Positions 62,851 to 64,000 of a DNA stretch of 64,000 nt are shown piece after piece. How positions within the stretch are numbered: the stretch's first letter is position 1; each line of letters starts with the position of its first letter. Source of the stretch: an uncultured Campylobacter sp. (GTDB taxonomy: Bacteria; Campylobacterota; Campylobacteria; Campylobacterales; Campylobacteraceae); NCBI GenBank assembly GCA_934718785.1, contig CAKVAF010000009.1, positions 1 through 64,000 on the forward strand, given 5' to 3'. A program made the translations under genes and the position numbers. The notes below the pieces were generated by a model. It made no database searches, had not been told where the DNA came from, and saw nothing but the letters and a program-made list of their open reading frames with translations.

Positions 62851-63073
62851 AGTAATCTCACCCAAGTATTAATATTGTAGTAGAAAAAAAGGTGGAATTG
62901 CAAGAAAAATGTGAGAAATTTTAGTGAGATTTTGTATAAATGAAGCGAATTTTTACTTAAGAAAACTTACTGATTTTTTCCTTGTTTAATATATATTCTT
63001 GTTTAATACTTGTTTAGGCAAAATTTGATGTCGTATTTTAGGGGCTTAGAAAGGGGTAAAACCAAAATTTGTT

Positions 63074-63673
63074 TTAAAACAAACTAAAAGGTCTAAAATC
63101 AAAATGTAAAGATTTTGGAGTGTTTAGCTTGAAAGGTTTTAACTCTTTTTTGGGAGCAATGATTAAAGCATAACCGCCTTTATTATATCTATCCCAAATG
63201 CTAAAAAATTGATTTTTAGAGCTTACATATTCCCCATGGCTTGGATCAAGAACTTGTAAATAATTACCTTTATGATTGATAATTGTCACAAAGTGTGGAT
63301 AGCGTGGATCATCTTCAATTTTTACAAGCATGGGAATATTTACAAGTTTTTCTAAACTCTTTCTATCAATTTGATACGAATAGCTTTCATAACCTAGCTT
63401 TTTAACTGCATCGCTTAAATCTGCAAAGCTTACCATATCAGTGTAGAGCTGTTGTCCGCTCATAATCTTTAAAAGTTCAAGTTCATCAAACTTTTTTTGA
63501 TTATCAAGTATATTAAGTAAAGTTGCCAAAGATGAAGCCCCACAAGATTGCTCGTAAGTTTGTCTTATTACTCTTTCGTTTTTGATTTCTTGATAGGACT
63601 TAACTACCCATTCTGCTTTTGCACTCAAAGCAAGAATAAGTAAAAATAATAAAATTTTTAGAATTTTTTCCAT
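63074..63673 (-). CDS. Secreted C39-like cysteine peptidase
   Basis: The 199-residue protein has a signal peptide (about 1-20) and the C39 pattern: QSCGASSLATLLN (catalytic Cys with the preceding Gln), HFVTIINHKG (His) and VLDPSHGEY (Asp). C39 peptidases cut double-glycine leaders of peptides, usually as part of an ABC exporter. Stand-alone secreted forms such as this one are found next to outer-membrane proteins and have unknown targets. Its start overlaps the end of the barrel gene. The last 30 residues are Phe/Lys/Leu-rich. Confidence 0.8.
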   Translation of the reverse strand: MEKILKILLFLLILALSAKAEWVVKSYQEIKNERVIRQTYEQSCGASSLATLLNILDNQKKFDELELLKIMSGQQLYTDMVSFADLSDAVKKLGYESYSYQIDRKSLEKLVNIPMLVKIEDDPRYPHFVTIINHKGNYLQVLDPSHGEYVSSKNQFFSIWDRYNKGGYALIIAPKKELKPFKLNTPKSLHFDFRPFSLF

Positions 63674-64000
63674 AAGCTTATCCCAAATATACTATCAGGT
63701 GAAGCAGAACTTCCGCCAAAACTAGCATTAACAGAAACAGCGGTATCTGAATTAATGCTATAAGTAGAACCTAAACTTAGAGTTGGAATAGAACGCACTT
63801 CAGAATTTTGATAACCATTGATTTTTTGTTCGGTTTGAAATCTTTGCTCTGCTCCTAAATCTAAAGTAATTTTAGGGCTTAGAATTATAGATAAATTACC
63901 TCCAAAATAAATACTATTCCCATATTCTATTTTAGCAATTTTAAATTTTCTTTCTGCATTATAACCAAATCCTGTATAAATACTATATACCACAGGGTCG
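63658..64000 (-). CDS. C-terminal part of an outer-membrane barrel protein, cut by window end
   Basis: The frame runs in from the window edge (DPVVYSIYTGFGYN) and ends in ISLWKKF, with alternating amphipathic strands (IYFGGNLSIILSPKITLDLGAEQRF, IPTLSLGSTYSINSDTAVSVNASFGG). A terminal Phe is typical of outer-membrane barrels. It overlaps the C39-like peptidase gene by 16 bases, so the two are linked. Barrel plus C39 pairs occur in other proteobacteria; the function is not known. Confidence 0.65.
   Translation of the reverse strand, partial: DPVVYSIYTGFGYNAERKFKIAKIEYGNSIYFGGNLSIILSPKITLDLGAEQRFQTEQKINGYQNSEVRSIPTLSLGSTYSINSDTAVSVNASFGGSSASPDSIFGISLWKKF

Overview
The window is a chromosomal segment of an AT-rich Campylobacter (Campylobacterota). 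The order fmt-birA-parA-parB-atpF'-atpF-atpH-atpA-atpG-atpD-atpC-exbB-exbD-tolA-tolB-pal-cpoB-slyD-fabD-mtnN-ttcA matches the Cj0098-Cj0118 block of C. jejuni as I remember it. The blocks mlaA-mlaC-RND and fliF-fliG-fliH-dxs also match. The species is not one I can name: the leucine genes and several accessory loci differ from C. jejuni.

Layout. 1-2100: decayed mobilizable-plasmid DNA with a broken relaxase, ending beside five tRNA genes (2180-2616). 2895-9324: an OprC/NosA-like outer-membrane receptor without a plug domain, a Tat-exported binding protein with its ABC permease and ATPase, and an NnrS-family membrane protein; together they look like a metal or small-chelate uptake locus. 9489-10487: a DUF2325 protein and flavodoxin. 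10604-11518: an epimerase pseudogene with an A16-G12 tract. 11616-14365: two P-loop ATPases, a TPR membrane protein and two tiny membrane proteins. 14474-14910: four tRNA genes. 15078-19735: the MlaA/MlaC/RND lipid-transport set and atpB. 20007-22437: gpmI and cysQ. 22648-32792 (minus strand): accB-accC-thiS-thiF, then leuA-leuC, a type II restriction-modification pair, leuD-leuB, then thiG. 33070-50715: housekeeping block with the ATP synthase and Tol-Pal operons. 51322-58072: a small hydrolase, a decayed Sel1 protein, and fliFGH-dxs. 58073-64000: accessory DNA.

The most interesting part is 58073-60235. Two copies of the 3' end of an Abi_2/AbiF-like HEPN gene (RxxxxH motif) flank a plasmid-type parA plus ribbon-helix-helix module. 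Each copy is followed, on the opposite strand, by its own apparent promoter and a short G-rich hairpin that looks like a small RNA gene. This suggests a duplicated toxin/non-coding-RNA unit of the AbiF type, with one copy truncated and the other frameshifted. Next to it are a serine recombinase and a tyrosine integrase that lie start codon to start codon and both lack their N-termini, a plasmid Rep fragment and a mobilization-gene remnant. The window ends with a C39-like peptidase and an outer-membrane barrel protein.

All calls come from reading translations and DNA by eye; no database search was run.
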